Translations under genes and position numbers: made by a program
Source: Novosphingobium sp. G106
Lineage (GTDB): Bacteria > Pseudomonadota > Alphaproteobacteria > Sphingomonadales > Sphingomonadaceae
NCBI RefSeq assembly: GCF_019075875.1
Contig: NZ_JAHOOZ010000001.1
Span: forward strand, 620,001-684,000
Direction: 5' to 3'
Length of the DNA: 64,000 bases
The notes under the pieces: generated by a model
Told to the model about the DNA's origin: nothing
Seen by the model: only the letters and a program-made list of their open reading frames with translations
Databases searched by the model: none
Shown here: piece after piece, positions 1 through 8,011 of the stretch
Layout: the number at the start of each line of letters is the position of its first letter
How positions within the stretch are numbered: the stretch's first letter is position 1

Positions 1-742
1 TCGGAAGGCGTCGGCGCGGCCTTTGCACGCAAGCTGGCTGCGCAGGGTTTCAAGCTCGTGCTGTCGGCGCGCAAGCCGGGGCCGCTCGAAGAGCTCGCCG
101 CCGAACTGCGCGCGGGCGGAACCGAGGTGCGGATATTGTCGGCCGATCTCAGCAAGCCCGACGTGCTCGACCGACTGCGCGAAGTGACCGACGACATCGA
201 GGTCGGTCTGCTGATCTACAACGCCGGCGCGAACAACACGCGCGGTAACTTCGTCGAGCTGCCTGAGGAAGTGACCCAGTCGGTCATTGCGATCAACGTG
301 CTGGGCCAGGCTAACCTTACTCGGCACTACGGCGCGGCCATGGCCAAGCGCGGGCGCGGGGGGATCATTCTGACCGGATCGCTGAGCGGCTACATGGGCT
401 CCCCCCTCGCTGGTCGCCTACACCGCTTCAAAGGCGTTCAGCCGGGTCTTCACCGAAGGGCTCTGGGCCGAGATGCAGCCGCTCGGCGTTGACGTGCTGC
501 ACCTCAACATCGGCTTCACCGCGACCCCGGCCATGGCGCGGCTCGGCATGGACCTGACCCACGCCCAGGCGCCCGAGGATGTCGCGCAGCAGGGGCTCGA
601 CAATATCGCCAACGGCCCGATCAAGATCGCCGGCGATGAAGCCAATGTCGAACGCGCACGACAGCGTTCCGTGGTAGATCGCCGGGGCGAAGCAATCCGG
701 GCTTTCTCAACGCCGCCGCGCGAGGCTACCCTGAAGAAATGA
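1..742 (+). pseudogene. SDR-family oxidoreductase, 5' truncated by window edge and frameshifted
   Basis: The reading frame is already open at base 1, and the first residues resemble the glycine-rich NAD(P)-binding loop of a short-chain dehydrogenase. Frame 1 gives a Rossmann fold with a YNAGAN motif and a GSLSGYMGSP strand, then turns into nonsense and stops at 492. Frame 2 carries the rest of the family from base 407: YTASK (catalytic Tyr and Lys), GLWAEM and a C-terminal tail ending at 742. The switch falls in a run of six C (401-406); five C would restore one open frame. The stop overlaps the ATG of the next gene (ATGA at 739-742), so the two were a translationally coupled pair. Either a pseudogene or a homopolymer error. 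The substrate cannot be told. Confidence 0.8.
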
Positions 743-1497
743 GCGCATTCGATCTCGCGGGAAAACTCGCAGTCGTCACCGGCGGTGCCAGCGGCATCGG
801 CGTCGGCATTTCCGAACTGCTGGCCGAGGCCGGGGCGACGGTGGTCATCGCCGACATCGACGCCGCGCGCGCCGCGGACCAGGCCGATGCGCTGAAAGGC
901 GCCGGGCACAAGGCGGCGTCGGTCGCGGTCAACCTGGCCGACGAGGCTTCGGTCGTCGCCGCCTGTGCCGAGATCGTCGCCGAGCACGGCACGCCCTGGG
1001 TGCTGGTCAACAACGCGGGCCTCCAGCACCGCGAGCTGCTGCTCGAAGGCAGCGTCGCGCATTGGGAACGCAACAATGCGGTCAACGCGCGTGGGCCGTT
1101 CCTGATGATCCGCGAGATCGGCAAGGCGATGGTCGCGGCGGGGCGGGGCGGACGGATCGTCAATGTCGCCAGCTCGGGCCTGATCGGCCAGATGGTCCAC
1201 GGCCTCTCGGCCTATCTCGCCTCGAAGGGTGCGCTCGCGGCGCTGACCCAGGCGAGCGCGATGGAACTCGCCGAGCACGGCATCACGGTGAACACGGTGC
1301 TCCCTGGCGGCGTGGGAACGCCCGGCGCGATCGGTGCTGAGGGTCCGCCGCCCGTGGGCCCCGGCAACCGCCGTCCGCCGCTGGGCATGTGCGAGCCGCG
1401 CGACATCGGCTCGGCCGTGCTCTATTTCGCCACGCCGATGGCGCGCTATGCGACCAACCAGACGATCTGCGTCGACGGCGGTTTCTCGATCACCTGA
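739..1497 (+). CDS. SDR-family NAD(P)-dependent oxidoreductase
   Basis: Classical short-chain dehydrogenase/reductase of 252 residues, the usual length. It has TGGASGIG at residues 14-21 for cofactor binding, NNAG at 91-94, a catalytic Ser near 145, Tyr159 and Lys163 in YLASK, and a C-terminal CVDGGFS strand typical of classical SDRs. The start overlaps the stop of the upstream (broken) SDR, so the two are probably co-transcribed. It is convergent with the SDR at 1555-2349. Alcohol/ketone or sugar oxidoreduction is likely; the substrate is not visible. The Asp at the end of beta-2 (IADID) suggests NAD(H) preference, which is inference. Confidence 0.9.
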   Translation: MSAFDLAGKLAVVTGGASGIGVGISELLAEAGATVVIADIDAARAADQADALKGAGHKAASVAVNLADEASVVAACAEIVAEHGTPWVLVNNAGLQHRELLLEGSVAHWERNNAVNARGPFLMIREIGKAMVAAGRGGRIVNVASSGLIGQMVHGLSAYLASKGALAALTQASAMELAEHGITVNTVLPGGVGTPGAIGAEGPPPVGPGNRRPPLGMCEPRDIGSAVLYFATPMARYATNQTICVDGGFSIT

Positions 1498-1506
1498 TAC
1501 GAAAAA

Positions 1507-1530
1507 GGGGCCGCGCTTTCACGCGGCCCC
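1507..1530. terminator. Intrinsic terminator between convergent SDR genes
   Basis: Nine-bp perfect stem GGGGCCGCG / CGCGGCCCC with loop ctttca. An A5 run at 1502-1506 gives a U-run for the leftward transcript, so it is a canonical terminator for the minus-strand SDR. For the plus-strand gene ending at 1497 it has only a weak T-rich tail. Confidence 0.8.
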
Positions 1531-1554
1531 TCGCTATTTCCGGCGTTGCCGCGC

Positions 1555-2349
1555 CTACTTCGGCGGCATGCGGATCGCGCCGTCGAGGCGGATCAGCTGG
1601 CCGTTGAAATAGGTGTTGCGCGTCAGTTCCATCACCAGGCTGGCGAATTCCTCGGGCTTGCCGAGGCGCTTGGGGAAGGGCACCGCGGCGCCGAGGCCGT
1701 TGAACACCGCCTCGTTCATTTCCTTGACGCGCAGCATCGGCGGCGTCGCGAACGTGCCGGGCAGGATCGCGTTGACGCGGATGCCGAGGTCCATCAGGTC
1801 GCGCGCCATCGGTAGGACCATGGCGTTGACCGCGCCCTTGCCGCCGCCATAGGCGACCTGGCCGATCTGGCCGTCCTGCGAAGCCGCCGACGAGGTGAAG
1901 ATGATCGCGCCGCGCTCGCCGTCGTCGTTGAGCGGATCGGCATTGGCCATGCCCAGCGCGGCGATCGAGGCGACGCGGTAGGAGGCGACCCAGATACCTT
2001 CGGCCGACTTCGCGATCTGCTCGGTCGCGGTACGCTTGTAGCCGCCCGTGGTCTTGTCGAACGAGATCGTCTTGCCGCCGCCGGCGACGACCGCGCAGTG
2101 CACCACGACGCGCTCCTGGCCGTGCGCGGCGCGGGCCTTGGCGAAGCCGGCTTCGACGCTGGCCTCGTCCATGATGTTGACGTTGCAGAACACGCCGCCG
2201 ATTTCCTTGGCGAACGCTTCGCCGGCTTCTTCGCTGATGTCGAAGATGGCGACCTTGACGCCCGCGGCGGCGAGCGCCTGCGCGCTGGCACGGCCGAGGC
2301 CCGAGGCACCGCCGGTGACGACGGCGGCGATGGTATTGTCGATTTTCAT
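1555..2349 (-). CDS. SDR-family oxidoreductase, 3-hydroxyacyl-CoA dehydrogenase type II-like
   Basis: A 264-residue SDR with TGGASGLG at 12-19 and Tyr167/Lys171 in YGGGK. Where classical SDRs have NNAG it reads HCAVVAGGGKT, resembling the NCAG-type loop of type II (HSD10-like) 3-hydroxyacyl-CoA dehydrogenases. The C-terminal half, with LPGTFATPPM and PFPKRLGKPEEFA, also matches that subfamily. This suggests NAD-dependent oxidation of a 3-hydroxyacyl-CoA or a steroid/alcohol, in the cytoplasm. The Met start is followed by a beta strand at the proper distance. It is convergent with the upstream SDR; the DUF1330 gene lies about 105 bp upstream on the same strand, so co-transcription is possible. 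Confidence 0.85.
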   Translation of the reverse strand: MKIDNTIAAVVTGGASGLGRASAQALAAAGVKVAIFDISEEAGEAFAKEIGGVFCNVNIMDEASVEAGFAKARAAHGQERVVVHCAVVAGGGKTISFDKTTGGYKRTATEQIAKSAEGIWVASYRVASIAALGMANADPLNDDGERGAIIFTSSAASQDGQIGQVAYGGGKGAVNAMVLPMARDLMDLGIRVNAILPGTFATPPMLRVKEMNEAVFNGLGAAVPFPKRLGKPEEFASLVMELTRNTYFNGQLIRLDGAIRMPPK

Positions 2350-2454
2350 GAGGCAAATCTCCCGGCTTATGGGCGAATCAAACTGGTGACACGCGCCTAG
2401 CTCAAGCCGCAGGCCGTGTCGAAGGCTTCGCGGATTCCATCGCAGGGGCGTGGC

Positions 2455-2784
2455 TCAGGTCCGCACGACCTGCGCGAAGCCGCCTTCGGTGGTGCCTTCG
2501 ACGACGATCATGTTGCGGTGGAGCGCGGAGCCGCGGATAGCTAGGGCCTCGGCATATTCGGGCGAGGCGTACCAGCGGTCGACGGCATCGCGGTCGGGGA
2601 ATTCGACCAGCACGATGGCGAGCGGGGACCAGTCGCCCTCGATGACGCCGATCTTCCCGCCGCGGGCGAGATAGCGGCCACCGTACTGGGCGATCGTGGC
2701 TGGGGCCTTGGCGATGTACGCGTCCCACGCCGCTTGCGCTTCGGGTGCGACGGGGCCGACATCGGAGATCAGATAGATCGGCAT
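2455..2784 (-). CDS. DUF1330 domain-containing protein
   Basis: A 109-residue protein spanning a full DUF1330 domain (ferredoxin-like dimeric alpha/beta-barrel fold). Typical elements are the N-terminal YLISDVGP strand, YGGRYLARGG, a central VLVEFPDRDAVDRWYASPEYAE block and a closing MIVVEGT strand. The biochemical function of the family is not established. It lies upstream of and on the same strand as the acyl-CoA-type SDR, and the lepA start is 64 bp away in the opposite direction. No signal peptide is visible, so cytoplasmic. Confidence 0.88.
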   Translation of the reverse strand: MPIYLISDVGPVAPEAQAAWDAYIAKAPATIAQYGGRYLARGGKIGVIEGDWSPLAIVLVEFPDRDAVDRWYASPEYAEALAIRGSALHRNMIVVEGTTEGGFAQVVRT

Positions 2785-2848
2785 GCTAGGTTTCCCTTTC
2801 GCTGGGGCGGGGGCTGACAGTTCGGCCCGGTGTCGCTAAGGGCGCGGC

Positions 2849-4666
2849 ATGACCGAACGCTCGAAAATCCGCAACTTTAGCATCATCGCACATATCGACC
2901 ATGGCAAGTCGACCCTGGCGGACCGCCTGATCCAGTTCACCGGCGGCCTGACCGAGCGCGAGATGAGCGCACAAGTCCTTGATAACATGGATATCGAGAA
3001 AGAGCGCGGGATCACCATCAAGGCCCAGACCGTCCGCCTGCAATACAAGGCCAAGGACGGCGAAACCTATGAGCTCAACCTCATGGACACCCCCGGCCAC
3101 GTCGACTTCGCCTACGAGGTCAGCCGCAGCCTCGCCGCCTGCGAAGGCGCGCTGCTCGTGGTCGACGCCGCCCAGGGGGTCGAGGCGCAGACGCTGGCCA
3201 ACGTCTACCAGTCGATCGAGCACGACCACGAGATCGTCCCCGTCATCAACAAGATCGACCTCCCCGCCGCCGAACCCGAAAAGGTCCGCCACGAGATCGA
3301 GGAAATCATCGGCATCGACGCCTCCGAGGCGGTGATGACCAGCGCCAAGTCGGGTATCGGCATCGCCGAAGTGCTCGAGGCCGTGGTCAAGAAGATCCCG
3401 CCCCCCAAGGGCGACGAAAAGGCCCCGCTCAAGGCCATGCTCGTGGACTCGTGGTACGACCCCTACCTCGGCGTCGTCATCCTCGTGCGCGTGATCGATG
3501 GCCGCATCACCAAGGGCCTCCAGGTCAAGTTCATGGCCGGCGGCACCGAACACCTGATCGACCGCGTCGGCTGCTTCACTCCCAAGCTCGAACAGCTCAG
3601 CGAACTCAGCGCCGGCGAGATCGGCTTCATCACCGCGCAGATCAAGGAAGTCGCCCAGGCCAAGGTCGGCGACACGATCACCACGGTCAAAGGCGGCGCC
3701 ACCGAGCCGCTCGAAGGCTTCAAGGAAGTCCAGCCCGTGGTGTTCTGCGGCCTGTTCCCGGTCGACGCCGCCGATTTCGAGAAGCTGCGCGAGTCCATCG
3801 CCAAGCTGCGCCTCAACGACGCCTCGTTCAGCTTCGAGATGGAAAGCAGCGCCGCGCTCGGCTTCGGCTTCCGCGCCGGCTTCCTCGGCCTGCTCCACCT
3901 CGAGATCATCCAGGAACGCCTGACCCGCGAATACGACCTCGACCTCATCACCACCGCCCCCTCGGTCGTCTACCGCATCCAGCTGCGCAAATCGAAGACC
4001 GATGACGCGCGCGAGATCATGCTGCACAACCCGGCCGACTACCCCGATCCCAGCCGCATCGAACAGATCGACGAGCCCTGGATCAAGGCGACGATCTACA
4101 CGCCCGACGAATACCTCGGCTCGATCCTCAAGCTCTGCCAGGACCGCCGCGGTATCCAGACCGGCCTCACCTACGTCGGCGGCCGCGCCCAGGTGAACTA
4201 CGAACTGCCGCTCAACGAAGTCGTCTTCGACTTCTACGACCGCCTCAAGTCGATCAGCCGCGGCTACGCCTCCTTCGATTACGAGCAGATCGGCCTGCGC
4301 GAAGGCGACCTCGTCAAGATGTCGATCCTCGTCAACAACGAGCCGGTCGACGCCCTGTCGATGATCGTCCACCGCGGCGTCGCCGAAGAACGCGGCCGCC
4401 ACATGTGCGAACGCCTGAAAGACCTGATCCCCCGCCACCTGTTCAAGATCCCGATCCAGGCCGCGATCGGCGGCAAGGTCGTCGCCCGCGAAACCATCGC
4501 CGCGATGCGCAAGGACGTGACCGCCAAATGCTACGGCGGCGACATCAGCCGCAAGAAGAAGCTGCTGGAGAAGCAGAAGAAGGGCAAGGCGCGGATGCGG
4601 GAGTACGGCAACGTGCAGATCCCGCAGGAGGCGTTTATCGCGGCGCTGAGAATGGGTGAGGAATAG
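2849..4666 (+). CDS. lepA: Elongation factor 4 (ribosome back-translocase LepA)
   Basis: Full-length LepA of 605 residues (family about 600). The translational GTPase domain begins at once: AHIDHGKST at residues 14-22 (P-loop), a switch region with [18 protein letters not shown] (G3) and NKIDLP (G4). The EF-G-like domains II, III and V follow. The LepA-specific C-terminal domain is intact, with [10 protein letters not shown], a Lys-rich [14 protein letters not shown] segment and a final [12 protein letters not shown]. It acts on stalled ribosomes under ionic stress in a GTP-dependent manner. It appears monocistronic here, without the downstream signal peptidase gene lepB that accompanies it in enterobacteria. 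Confidence 0.98.
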   Translation: MTERSKIRNFSIIAHIDHGKSTLADRLIQFTGGLTEREMSAQVLDNMDIEKERGITIKAQTVRLQYKAKDGETYELNLMDTPGHVDFAYEVSRSLAACEGALLVVDAAQGVEAQTLANVYQSIEHDHEIVPVINKIDLPAAEPEKVRHEIEEIIGIDASEAVMTSAKSGIGIAEVLEAVVKKIPPPKGDEKAPLKAMLVDSWYDPYLGVVILVRVIDGRITKGLQVKFMAGGTEHLIDRVGCFTPKLEQLSELSAGEIGFITAQIKEVAQAKVGDTITTVKGGATEPLEGFKEVQPVVFCGLFPVDAADFEKLRESIAKLRLNDASFSFEMESSAALGFGFRAGFLGLLHLEIIQERLTREYDLDLITTAPSVVYRIQLRKSKTDDAREIMLHNPADYPDPSRIEQIDEPWIKATIYTPDEYLGSILKLCQDRRGIQTGLTYVGGRAQVNYELPLNEVVFDFYDRLKSISRGYASFDYEQIGLREGDLVKMSILVNNEPVDALSMIVHRGVAEERGRHMCERLKDLIPRHLFKIPIQAAIGGKVVARETIAAMRKDVTAKCYGGDISRKKKLLEKQKKGKARMREYGNVQIPQEAFIAALRMGEE

Positions 4667-4684
4667 CCACAGGCGCCTAGGTGA

Positions 4685-4771
4685 CGTTGCGTAGCAACGG
4701 TAGACTAGAAGCTGCTGCGCGACAGAAGCGGAATTGAATGCGAGGGCCATCGCCCTCGCGCTCCCGGGAGC
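4685..4771. other. Cluster of three hairpins downstream of lepA
   Basis: Three inverted repeats follow the lepA stop: CGTTGC-gta-GCAACG (4685-4699), GCGAGGGC-catc-GCCCTCGC (4740-4759) and the palindrome GCTCCCGGGAGC (4760-4771). None has a clear U-run, so a factor-dependent transcript end or processing site is more likely than an intrinsic terminator. They mark the junction between core sequence and the accessory gene pair. Confidence 0.5.
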
Positions 4772-4860
4772 GGGTTCTAGTCTCTCGTTGCCGAAATTTC
4801 TTTAATAAAATAAAAGATTTAGTAGGCTATTGCAGGTCCGGGCCAACCTCCCGGCCACCT

Positions 4861-5853
4861 TCAGTTGGAGTGGGCTCGCGAGATAATCGAGACAACTGCA
4901 CTGGTCGATGCAGTCGCTTCCACGCACAATGCGGCAAGTTGCCGGGTAGCGGTTCGGCGGTGCTGGAGGTTCAGTGCTAACGCAAGCGACGCGCGAGCAT
5001 GCGCCCTCAATTCCTTGTAGCTGGCACCAGGAAAGACATGTCCGATATACGCTTCAAGCATTCGGTTCGCGTCCGTTTCGCTTGGAGTAACCCCATCAAG
5101 CGATTCGTGGATTTGCGGATCATAGACCGCTTGCGCCAGAGATATGATGACTTCCCGACAAATCAGGCCGATTGCTTGGAAGTCTTCTTCGGCTTTGGCC
5201 AATTCGAGTTGATCACGAGCCTTCGCCAAAGCACGGTCGACGCGCTCCCATCCAGTCGCCTCTCGGGGTTCTGATGGCAGTGATGATTGTTTTGCGATTG
5301 CCTCAATAGCAGCGCCAAAAAGTTGGCGAACATGCTGCCTTCGTTCCCGGTATTGGCCGAAGTGTTCGCTCCAGTAGTGATACCATGCCCACAGGTCTTC
5401 ATATGGGTTCTCGTATGCGACGCCTTGCGGAAGGGTTTGGCGAATGCGCACTTCCCGCGCCCGATAGTAGTCGTTCACGTCCTGAATACGCTCACCGCCG
5501 GTTGCGACGGAGATCATTACGGCGCGTTGAATCAGCAGCTCGGCCAGCAGCGCCGGTGCGCCCCGCACAGCGGCGGCGTGGTCAGCTAGAACAGTGATCT
5601 TATCGAAAGTCTTCCAATGAAGGCTGGAGACGGCTTCGGCGATCCGCTTCCGATCTTCATGCGGGAGTGCTTTCATTGCGTCCGCGATCAGCTTCGGAGC
5701 GCGAACGACCACGGCGTCTTCGAGTATGTCGATTTCCCATGTGCCGACGTCGACTTCTTCGATCGACGCTTGGCAGTGACGTAGGAGCATCGAAAGGTCG
5801 AGACGTTGCAGGCTCTCCAGGAATTTGCAGGCTGTTTCTGTCAGGTCAGACAT
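4861..5853 (-). CDS. Hypothetical alpha-helical protein, possible defence-associated
   Basis: A 330-residue, strongly helical protein rich in charged residues, with no signal peptide and no clear transmembrane segment. I do not recognise a named family. A central aromatic stretch (YEDLWAWYHYWSEHFGQYRERR) is distinctive. The last 70 residues (MLEAYIGHVFPG, then LALALNLQHRRTATRQLAALCVEA) resemble a helical C-terminal module I have seen on uncharacterised proteins, often next to defence genes; that recollection is weak evidence. It is divergent from the deoxyribosyltransferase/TIR-like gene with about 80 bp between them, so the pair may share a promoter region and a function. Confidence 0.65.
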   Translation of the reverse strand: MSDLTETACKFLESLQRLDLSMLLRHCQASIEEVDVGTWEIDILEDAVVVRAPKLIADAMKALPHEDRKRIAEAVSSLHWKTFDKITVLADHAAAVRGAPALLAELLIQRAVMISVATGGERIQDVNDYYRAREVRIRQTLPQGVAYENPYEDLWAWYHYWSEHFGQYRERRQHVRQLFGAAIEAIAKQSSLPSEPREATGWERVDRALAKARDQLELAKAEEDFQAIGLICREVIISLAQAVYDPQIHESLDGVTPSETDANRMLEAYIGHVFPGASYKELRAHARASLALALNLQHRRTATRQLAALCVEATASTSAVVSIISRAHSN

Positions 5854-5933
5854 TCGACGGTTATGATCATTGTGCGGACACCGTTCAATCTTCTAACGTT
5901 GACCAACGCGGTTTGCCGTGGAGGAGATTCGTC

Positions 5934-6782
5934 TTGGCGGTGAAGCCGTCCGCATTTGTTCTAATGCCATTCGAAGAAAGCTTCGCTGACATATATAAGC
6001 TCGGCATACAGGCCGCAGCGACGGAATGTGGTGTTATCGCTGAACGGGTTGATGAGCAGACATTCTCCGAGACGATCTTGGAGCGTATTTATCGACAGAT
6101 CGAAACCGCCGATTTTGTGATCGCCGATATGACCGGGCGGAATCCAAACGTTTTCTACGAAGTGGGCTATGCTCATGCGCGCGGCAAACTCTGCACCCTC
6201 TTGACCCAAACTGCAGATGACATTCCGTTCGACCTGCGCCACCATCGTCATATTATATATAATGGGTCCATTCAGACGCTAAAAGAAAGACTCCTAAAAG
6301 AAATTGAATGGTTAAAGCGAGAGCGGGAAAAGCAAAGTACAAATTCGTTTACAGTTGAGTTAAAGGCGCCTGACGGTGAATTAATAAAAAATTCTTATTC
6401 GGCTGAGGCTCAGGTGGAATTTGTTTTTGATATAAACAATAAAACAAAAATGAAATCTCCAGAAATAGAGGCTATTTATCTATATACTGGAGAAAGGTGG
6501 AAATTTAAACAAGCTGGAGAGGAATGTCCATCATCTCCAAGCCATATCAAAGATAAGCAGTTGAGGCATTTTATTAAATCTCCAGTTCCAAGGTTGTCTC
6601 CCGGTGCGTGGGCGCAAATTAAGGTTGAGGGGACAAAAAATGTCTGGTCGAAATGGTCGGGAGATGAGCTTAAGGAAAAGTATACGCTCTCAGGATTTTT
6701 GACACTTGAGATATTTACTTCTGAAGGCGCCTTCAAAGAGCAGATTGATGTAAAATGCGAGGTAGAGGAATTCCCATTCTGA
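5934..6782 (+). CDS. Nucleoside 2-deoxyribosyltransferase/TIR-like N-terminal domain with beta-rich C-terminus
   Basis: A TTG start at 5934 is chosen because GGAGGAG sits 7 bp upstream; longer frames would overlap the divergent gene. The product is 282 residues. Residues 8-110 look like the nucleoside-deoxyribosyltransferase/TIR-like fold: VLMPF at 9-13, RVDE at 38-41, then ADMTGRNPNVFYEVGYAHA at 64-82, where Glu76 occupies the catalytic glutamate position of such glycosidases, and PFDLR at 98-102. A charged helix links to a C-terminal beta-rich domain of unknown type. The 3' half is markedly AT-rich with AAA/ATT-type codons, unlike its neighbours, which indicates recent acquisition. Possible NAD- or nucleotide-cleaving effector; a metabolic deoxyribosyltransferase is the alternative. 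Confidence 0.7.
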   Translation: MAVKPSAFVLMPFEESFADIYKLGIQAAATECGVIAERVDEQTFSETILERIYRQIETADFVIADMTGRNPNVFYEVGYAHARGKLCTLLTQTADDIPFDLRHHRHIIYNGSIQTLKERLLKEIEWLKREREKQSTNSFTVELKAPDGELIKNSYSAEAQVEFVFDINNKTKMKSPEIEAIYLYTGERWKFKQAGEECPSSPSHIKDKQLRHFIKSPVPRLSPGAWAQIKVEGTKNVWSKWSGDELKEKYTLSGFLTLEIFTSEGAFKEQIDVKCEVEEFPF

Positions 6783-6789
6783 TATTGGC

Positions 6790-6802
6790 GGATATAATAT
6801 CC
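6790..6802. repeat. Palindrome just after the accessory gene
   Basis: GGATAT-a-ATATCC, a perfect 13-nt inverted repeat eight bases after the stop of the TIR-like gene. It has no U-run; it may aid 3' end formation or be part of the acquired segment. Confidence 0.4.
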
Positions 6803-6818
6803 GCGTCATGAACGCGCA

Positions 6819-6921
6819 TCCGTCGCCCCTGCGGAGGCAGGGGTCTAGATGACGGCGCGTTCCCGCATCTTTCGTTTAAGGGGGGAGCTTGGTTGGCCCC
6901 TGCCTTCGCAGGGGCGACGGA
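6819..6921. repeat. Inverted pair of sphingomonad-type intergenic hairpin repeats
   Basis: Two copies of a short GC-rich repeat in opposite orientation: 6821-6845 (CGTCGCCCCTGCGGAGGCAG then GGGTC) and 6895-6919 (its near reverse complement, around CCCCTGCCTTCGCAGGGG). Each copy is itself a hairpin. This CCCCTGC/GCAGGGG element resembles a dispersed intergenic repeat of sphingomonad genomes. The rest of the gap between 6783 and 7008 shows no gene. Confidence 0.7.
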
Positions 6922-7008
6922 GGTTGTTGGGGCTGGGGTTTCGTGGATACACCTCGCCAAAGGTAACGGGGGCGAGGGGGGCAATGGCCCCCCTCATGAT
7001 CCTCCCTC

Positions 7009-7827
7009 TCACCACCTGCCCCTAAACGGCGTAGCCCGCCCATCATCGGGCCAGCCGTGCTTGATCGAGACCGTGCGGTGGCTCGCCGGCTCCTCCGGGG
7101 CGGTCGGCGCTGCGGGCTCGGCGGGGGCGTCTTCGAAATCGGCCTCCTCGACGTCGGCGGCATCGTCATCCGCCTCCGCTGGCCCGGGCAGGGCGAGGCG
7201 GCGTTTGCGGGCGGCGTCCAGTTCGGCTTCCAGGCGCCTTTCCTCGGCGCTCATGTCGGCGCGGCGGCGTTCGGCCATCAGGTCGAGCTTGCGGTTGAGG
7301 CGCTCGACGACCGCCTCGGATTCGGTGCGCTTCTCGGTCTCCCATTCGTGGCGCCACTCGGCCTTGAGCTTTTCGAGCTGCTGGCGGGTGTAGGCGTTCT
7401 CCTTGTGCGCGCCGCCCTCGCCGAAGCGCTTCGGCGCGCGGTTGCGCAGGAGGAACATCAGCAGGCGGTCGTTGTACTTGCGGCGGGTGCCGATGAGCTT
7501 GCCGTAGGAATAGACGGGCACCTCGACGCCGTTGAGGGCGCGATCCATGGCTATGTCCTCGAGCCGCTGGACGCCGCAGGCGAGCGCGGCGTCCCAGGCC
7601 TTGCGGAACTCGCCCGCCTGTTCGTGGCGGCGCAGCAGGTAGGCGCCTTCGGGGGTCATGTTGACGGCGTGGGCGGCGGACTTGACGCTGCCGGTATCGG
7701 CCAGCGCTTCGATGAAGCCGCGCTGGCGCTCGGGCGTCCAGCCGTCGTGGCGGTTGTAGTGGCGGGGGACGGGGGTGAACGCGGGTATTGTACCCTTTTT
7801 GTTCTTTTGGCGGCTGTGGTCGATCAT
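7009..7827 (-). CDS. Conserved hypothetical protein with N-terminal helix-turn-helix
   Basis: A 272-residue protein. Residues about 28-75 read as a helix-turn-helix: FIEALADTGSVKSAAHAVNM then TPEGAYLLRRH, followed by RKAWDAAL, the type seen in transposase/terminase-small-subunit-like regulators. The middle has YNDRLLMFLLRNRAPKRF. Residues about 140-210 are a charged coiled coil (EKLKAEWRHEWETEKR and following), and the C-terminal 60 residues are an Ala/Asp/Glu/Pro-rich tail. DNA binding is inferred from the HTH only. It is flanked by repeat hairpins on both sides; no other phage genes are near, so I do not call it a terminase. Confidence 0.75.
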   Translation of the reverse strand: MIDHSRQKNKKGTIPAFTPVPRHYNRHDGWTPERQRGFIEALADTGSVKSAAHAVNMTPEGAYLLRRHEQAGEFRKAWDAALACGVQRLEDIAMDRALNGVEVPVYSYGKLIGTRRKYNDRLLMFLLRNRAPKRFGEGGAHKENAYTRQQLEKLKAEWRHEWETEKRTESEAVVERLNRKLDLMAERRRADMSAEERRLEAELDAARKRRLALPGPAEADDDAADVEEADFEDAPAEPAAPTAPEEPASHRTVSIKHGWPDDGRATPFRGRW

Positions 7828-7921
7828 CGGGCGGAGGCTCCGGCGGTGTGGGGATAGCTCGGGAGCCTGGCATGGGTTGGGGGATGTAGGAAAGTGGAGA
7901 AGGGCCCCGAAGGAGGGAAGG

Positions 7922-8010
7922 GCCCACCCCCAACCCCTCCCGCAAGCGGGAGGGGGGAGTTTTAGCGCTGGCTCCCCCTCCCGCTTGCGGGAGGGGGCAG
8001 GGGTGGGCCT
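7922..8010. repeat. Paired hairpin repeat (CCCTCCCGC type)
   Basis: Two hairpins, 7935-7956 (CCCCTCCCG-caag-CGGGAGGGG) and 7975-7998 (CCCCCTCCCG-cttg-CGGGAGGGGG), nested inside outer arms GCCCACCCC (from 7923) and GGGGTGGGC (to 8009). The whole unit is an inverted repeat of about 88 bp between two minus-strand genes. It is a second dispersed intergenic repeat family, different from the one near 6.85 kb. Confidence 0.75.
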
Positions 8011-8011
8011 G

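Noticed and set aside
2786..4750. 654-codon minus-strand frame opposite lepA
   Set aside because: Antisense shadow of a perfectly conserved lepA; composition (His/Asp/Leu/Val repeats) is typical of reverse-strand GC-rich codons.
5667..5933. Extension of the TIR-like protein to an upstream ATG
   Set aside because: It would overlap the divergent gene by almost 200 bp and has no SD; TTG 5934 has GGAGGAG at good spacing.
7009..7827. Phage terminase small subunit
   Set aside because: Only the HTH resembles it; no large terminase, portal or capsid gene is nearby and the coiled-coil tail does not fit.
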